A stretch of DNA of 8,453 nucleotides from JAICYJ01 sp045806525 (GTDB taxonomy: Bacteria > Actinomycetota > Thermoleophilia > Gaiellales > JAICJC01): positions 1-8,453 of the forward strand of contig JBJMJD010000038.1 in the NCBI GenBank assembly GCA_045806525.1, written 5' to 3'. A model generated the notes under the pieces. It did no database searches, had not been told where the DNA came from, and saw only the letters and a list, made by a program, of their open reading frames with translations. Numbering within the stretch: position 1 is the stretch's first letter; the number at the start of each line of letters is the position of its first letter. Of this stretch, positions 5,361 through 8,453 are shown one piece after another. The translations under genes were made by a program, and so were the position numbers.

Positions 5361-7139
5361 GTGGCTCCTATGCCGCGCTGTACTTCCATGCAACGAGTCC
5401 TGCACATCCTCGCCACCCGCCGCGCGGCCATCGCCGTGATTGCCGCCGTGATCCTGACACTGGCCGGCTTCGCCGTATGGGCCGCGCGCACCACGTATCA
5501 GTCGGTCAACAACGTGGAGCGCCTGACCACCGTCAACGACGCCGTCCAGGACGCCCGCCACGCGGTCGCTCAGGAGAATCTGGCCGCCCGCCGCTACCAG
5601 CTCCGCAACGATCCCGTTCACATCCAGGAATACGACCAGGCGCGGGCGGAGCTGAACGAATCGCTGGTGACCGTGCGCGCGCTTGGATCGCCACATGACG
5701 TCCAGGTGGCCGCCACCATCGATGGCGAGAACCAGAGCGCCTCCGCCTGGTTCGCAAAGCTGCCCGCCTACATCAAGAACAACGACATCAACCACGTCGA
5801 GGCCGTCAGTGAGGGCCGGCTACAGCCCCTGTTCGACTCGATGGCCGCCACCCTCAACCGCTCCGGCCGGGAGCACAGCCAGGCCGCCCTCGCCAGCCTC
5901 GCGCAGTCGCGGCGCAGTGAGCGGGTGGTGATGGCCATCACCGTCATCACCGTCGCGCTCGGCATCCTGCTGCTGTGGGCGGCCTCGGCGGCGATGCGTT
6001 ACCGCGAGCGGCTGGAGCGTGTCCGGCGCCGCGAGCTGGAGCGCCTGAAAAGCGCCGCGCTCACCGACAGCCTGTCCGGACTGGGCAACCACCGGGCCTT
6101 CGAGGAGGACCTGCAGCGAGATCTCGACCATGCCGCCGAGACCGGCGCCGAGCTGTCGCTGGCATTGCTCGACCTGGACGGGCTCAAGCAGACGAACGAC
6201 GCGCTCGGCCACCAGGCCGGCGACGAGTCCATCCGATCGGTCGCCACCGCGCTGCATGAGGCCGGCCCGGGCACGAGCGCCTACCGGATCGGCGGCGATG
6301 AGTTCGCGCTGATCGTGCACGATCGACGCGCGGTCGACACCCTCTACCTCGTCCAGCACCTGCAGACCCACATGACCGCGTCATCCGAGACCTTGCCGGT
6401 CTCGGCCAGCAGCGGCGTCGCCGAGAGCTGCCCGACGCTCGGACGCGACGGCCTGATCCGCCGCGCCGACCTGGCGCTGATCCAGGCAAAGCGCAGCCAC
6501 CGCCGCTGCCTGCTCTACAACGAGGCGCTGGAGCCGACGCTGTCCACCCCCGACCAGGCCGCCGAGCAGCGCCACACCGATGCGCTCGCCACCGCGCTGG
6601 CGCGGGCGGTCGACGCCAAGGACGCCTACACGCACAGCCATTGCGAGACCGTGTCCGAGCTGTGTGGGCTGATCGCCCAGGAGCTGGGCATGGGCGCCCG
6701 CCACATCGGCAGACTGCGGCTGGCCGGCCTGCTGCACGACGTCGGCAAGATCGGCATCACCGACACCATCCTGCAGAAGCCGGGCCCGCTCACCGACGAC
6801 GAGTTCGCCGTGATGAAGACGCACACCCGGCTCGGCCACGCGATCGTGTCAGCTGCAGAGCGCCCGATCGAGGCGAGCTGGATCCTGCACCACCACGAGC
6901 GCATCGACGGGAGCGGCTATCCCGACGGCCTTGCCGGCGATCAGATCCCGCTCGAGTCGCGGATCATCCTGGTGGCCGACGCGTTCGAGGCGATCACCGC
7001 CGACCGCCCCTACCGCATGCACCGCTCGGCGGACGCGGCGATGATCGAGCTGGAGCGACACGCGGGCACGCAGTTCGACCCCGACTGCGTCGCGGCGCTC
7101 GGTCGCGTGGTACGGCCGCATCTGCGGCAGGCTGCCTGA
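5361..7139 (+). CDS. Membrane-anchored GGDEF + HD-GYP cyclic-di-GMP protein, 592 aa
   Basis: Predicted bifunctional enzyme that can both make and hydrolyse cyclic-di-GMP. Order (numbered from the GTG at 5361): TM1 about 18-41; a helical extracytoplasmic sensor about 42-187; TM2 about 189-211; a charged coiled linker (RERLERVRRRELERLK); a GGDEF domain with LLDLDGLKQTNDALGHQAGD and an intact GGDEF at 311-315; then an HD-GYP domain with HDVGKIG (HD at 459-460) and HHHERIDGSGYPDGL (GYP at 519-521). The RxxD inhibitory site expected just before GGDEF is absent (GTSAYRIGGDEF), so product inhibition through it is unlikely. ATGs at 5370 and 5388 are possible starts; none has a Shine-Dalgarno. The sensor resembles the four-helix CHASE3/Tar-like type in pattern only, so its ligand is unknown. 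The palindrome at 5313-5331 lies just upstream. The methyltransferase gene follows 29 bp downstream. Confidence 0.93.
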   Translation: MAPMPRCTSMQRVLHILATRRAAIAVIAAVILTLAGFAVWAARTTYQSVNNVERLTTVNDAVQDARHAVAQENLAARRYQLRNDPVHIQEYDQARAELNESLVTVRALGSPHDVQVAATIDGENQSASAWFAKLPAYIKNNDINHVEAVSEGRLQPLFDSMAATLNRSGREHSQAALASLAQSRRSERVVMAITVITVALGILLLWAASAAMRYRERLERVRRRELERLKSAALTDSLSGLGNHRAFEEDLQRDLDHAAETGAELSLALLDLDGLKQTNDALGHQAGDESIRSVATALHEAGPGTSAYRIGGDEFALIVHDRRAVDTLYLVQHLQTHMTASSETLPVSASSGVAESCPTLGRDGLIRRADLALIQAKRSHRRCLLYNEALEPTLSTPDQAAEQRHTDALATALARAVDAKDAYTHSHCETVSELCGLIAQELGMGARHIGRLRLAGLLHDVGKIGITDTILQKPGPLTDDEFAVMKTHTRLGHAIVSAAERPIEASWILHHHERIDGSGYPDGLAGDQIPLESRIILVADAFEAITADRPYRMHRSADAAMIELERHAGTQFDPDCVAALGRVVRPHLRQAA

Positions 7140-7156
7140 CCGTCCGCGCATCCAAG

Positions 7157-7162
7157 TACGCT
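7157..7162 (+). promoter_or_regulatory. Possible -10 box of the methyltransferase gene (TACGCT)
   Basis: TACGCT lies 6 nt before the GTG at 7169, with no Shine-Dalgarno between, which fits a leaderless transcript. The spacing equals that of the two divergent starts near 3950. A CTGACC at 7136-7141 could be a -35, but the spacer would be only 15 bp. Confidence 0.35.
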
Positions 7163-7168
7163 CGCCCC

Positions 7169-8299
7169 GTGCCCGGCCGCACTCAGCGGGAGCTATACGC
7201 GCAGATCGACACCGACCTTTCCTGGTCGGAGTCCGACCTGCCCGAGCGCGAGCGCACCAAGCACGTACACCGCCTGCATCCCTACCTCGGCAAGTACCCG
7301 CCGCAGCTGGTCGAGGTGCTGCTGCGCCGCAGGTTCGCCCCGGGCGCGCTGATCTACGACCCATTCGCCGGTTCCGGCACCACGCTGGTCGAGGCCACCG
7401 TCCAGGGCATGCCGGCGATCGGCTGCGACGTCTCCGCCTTCAACTGCCTCCTGGCCTCCGTCAAATCGGCCTCGCCCGAGCCGCCCGCCGCGGCCGCCGA
7501 GCTGGAACGGGCCCTGGCGCTGCCGCCCGACGACCGCGTTGCCGGCCCCTGGCTCGAGCGCTGGTACGCGCCGCGGGCGCTGGCCGAGCTGACCGGATTC
7601 CGTGCCGCCCTCGACGGCTCACCGCAGCGGGACGTGCTCAGCATCGTCCTGTCGCGCGCCGCCCGCTCGGCTCGGCGTGTCCCCCACCACGCGCTCGACG
7701 CCACCCGCGCTCCTGTCACCGAGCCCTACTGGTGCCACAAGCACCGCCGGGAGTGCCGTCCCGTCGGCGATGCTGCGCGGTTTCTGCGCCGCTACGCCTC
7801 CGACACCGTGCGCCGCCTCGGCGAGTACGCCGCCCTCCGTCGCGACGTCCCGGCCACGGTCCTGCACGCCGACGCGCGCGAGGCCCACCTGCCCGACGGC
7901 ATCGACGGCGTCGTTACATCACCGCCCTACCCGGGCCTGATCGACTACCACGAGCAGCACCGCTACGCCTACGAGCTGCTCGGCCTCGACGACCGCCGCG
8001 AGCTCGAGCTGGGAGCAGCCGCCCAGGGCACCAGCGCCCGCTCGATAGCCACCTACTGCGACGGCATCGCCGAGGTGCTGGAGCACACTCGCCGCCACCT
8101 GCGCCGCGACGCCGCGGTCGCGATCGTCGTCAACGACCGCCGCGGGCTCTACGACGACATCGCCCGGCGGGCGGGATTCCGGCTCGAGAGCCGCAGCGCC
8201 CGGCACGTCAACCGCCGCACCGGACGCCGCGCCGGCGAGTACTTCGAAGTGGTGCTGTGGCTGGTCGCTGCGCGCGCACGGGCGCGCGCCGCCCGCTGA
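7169..8299 (+). CDS. Orphan SPPY-type DNA methyltransferase, 376 aa
   Basis: AdoMet-dependent amino-methyltransferase of the N4/N6 DNA methylase fold. HRLHPYLGKYPPQLVE (about 31-46) is the conserved lead-in of a known group of these enzymes. Motif I DPFAGSGTT is at 64-72 and is followed by IGCDVSAFNCL, the AdoMet ribose-binding region. Motif IV TSPPY (SPPY 251-254) is followed by PGLIDYHEQHRYAYELLGL. Between them is about 180 residues that could hold target recognition, with YWCHKHRREC, two Cys and several His. Ser in SPPY favours N4-cytosine as product, while N6-adenine enzymes mostly have D/NPPY. The order motif I, spacer, motif IV is the alpha-type order. The GTG at 7169 is the only good start. 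No restriction endonuclease or specificity gene is adjacent, so a regulatory or orphan role is likely. An RNA substrate cannot be excluded. Confidence 0.85.
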   Translation: MPGRTQRELYAQIDTDLSWSESDLPERERTKHVHRLHPYLGKYPPQLVEVLLRRRFAPGALIYDPFAGSGTTLVEATVQGMPAIGCDVSAFNCLLASVKSASPEPPAAAAELERALALPPDDRVAGPWLERWYAPRALAELTGFRAALDGSPQRDVLSIVLSRAARSARRVPHHALDATRAPVTEPYWCHKHRRECRPVGDAARFLRRYASDTVRRLGEYAALRRDVPATVLHADAREAHLPDGIDGVVTSPPYPGLIDYHEQHRYAYELLGLDDRRELELGAAAQGTSARSIATYCDGIAEVLEHTRRHLRRDAAVAIVVNDRRGLYDDIARRAGFRLESRSARHVNRRTGRRAGEYFEVVLWLVAARARARAAR

Positions 8300-8356
8300 C
8301 GCGTCCGGTATATGCGTCGAGTTTGGATCCGAAGTAAGCTTCCGGCCTACACCTAT

Positions 8357-8362
8357 AGGAGG
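8357..8362 (+). promoter_or_regulatory. Strong Shine-Dalgarno of the peroxiredoxin gene
   Basis: A perfect AGGAGG lies 4 nt before the ATG at 8367. It contrasts with most genes here, which lack any Shine-Dalgarno, and suggests high translation. The 57 bp upstream (8300-8356) are AT-richer than their surroundings (TATATG, TAAGCT at 8335-8340, TTTGGA at 8322-8327) and probably hold the promoter, but no clean -35/-10 pair can be chosen. Confidence 0.8.
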
Positions 8363-8366
8363 AACA

Positions 8367-8453
8367 ATGAGCGTTACTCTCGGCGATGCGGCACCCGATT
8401 TCGAGGCTCAGACCTCGGAGGGCCCGATCCACTTCTACGACTGGGCCGGCGAC
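8367..8453 (+). CDS. 1-Cys peroxiredoxin (Prx6 type), 3' end missing
   Basis: Only the first 29 residues are visible: MSVTLGDAAPDF, then EAQTSEGPIHFYDWAGD. This is the typical N-terminus of AhpC/TSA peroxiredoxins. The EGPIxFxxWxGD pattern is that of the Prx6 (1-Cys) branch, which reduces H2O2 and organic hydroperoxides in the cytoplasm. The catalytic PxxxTxxC motif would lie about 20 residues beyond the window edge, so activity and class cannot be confirmed. The start is fixed by the AGGAGG at 8357-8362. The gene is separated from the methyltransferase stop by 67 bp and likely has its own promoter. Confidence 0.85.
   Translation, partial: MSVTLGDAAPDFEAQTSEGPIHFYDWAGD

Noticed and set aside
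7169..8453. A restriction-modification or other defence cassette around the methyltransferase
   Set aside because: The flanking genes are a cyclic-di-GMP enzyme and a peroxiredoxin. No endonuclease, helicase or specificity subunit is visible in the window.

Overview
The window is GC-rich DNA with very high third-position GC and genes packed tightly on both strands. Several genes lack a Shine-Dalgarno sequence and appear to start at or just after a -10-like hexamer. Together with the gene content (7Fe ferredoxin, ChrA transporter, GGDEF/HD-GYP protein, 1-Cys peroxiredoxin), this points to a free-living aerobic or microaerobic actinobacterium, probably of the Thermoleophilia (Solirubrobacterales/Gaiellales) type. 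The lineage is an inference from protein flavour and composition; no rRNA marker is present.

Layout, left to right. (1) The 3' part of a 7Fe ferredoxin gene, with its first codons cut off by the window edge, converges on a chromate-type transporter (chrA, minus strand) with only 5 bp between stop codons. (2) A short divergent intergenic region separates chrA from a 200-residue protein of unknown function. A possible 75-residue exported small protein follows on the same strand. (3) A DHA2-type 14-helix MFS exporter on the minus strand is back to back with a 69-residue cysteine-paired (zinc-ribbon-like) protein, with only 9 bp between start codons. A DevR/YfcE-type metallophosphoesterase follows the small protein 9 bp downstream. 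(4) A small secreted four-cysteine protein on the minus strand converges on the phosphoesterase and diverges from a membrane-anchored GGDEF + HD-GYP cyclic-di-GMP protein. The 122-bp spacer between them holds a perfect 8-bp inverted repeat. (5) An orphan SPPY-type DNA methyltransferase follows. The 5' end of a 1-Cys peroxiredoxin with a strong Shine-Dalgarno then runs off the right edge.

Most genes read as ordinary chromosomal housekeeping and accessory functions: redox, efflux, signalling and DNA modification. I see no integrase, transposase, CRISPR array, tRNA or rRNA. No restriction enzyme lies beside the methyltransferase, and there is no clear multi-gene defence or biosynthetic system. 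The points most worth checking are the compressed symmetrical divergent start at 3946-3960, the palindrome before the cyclic-di-GMP gene, the motif order of the methyltransferase, and the unknown 200-, 126-, 75- and 69-residue proteins.
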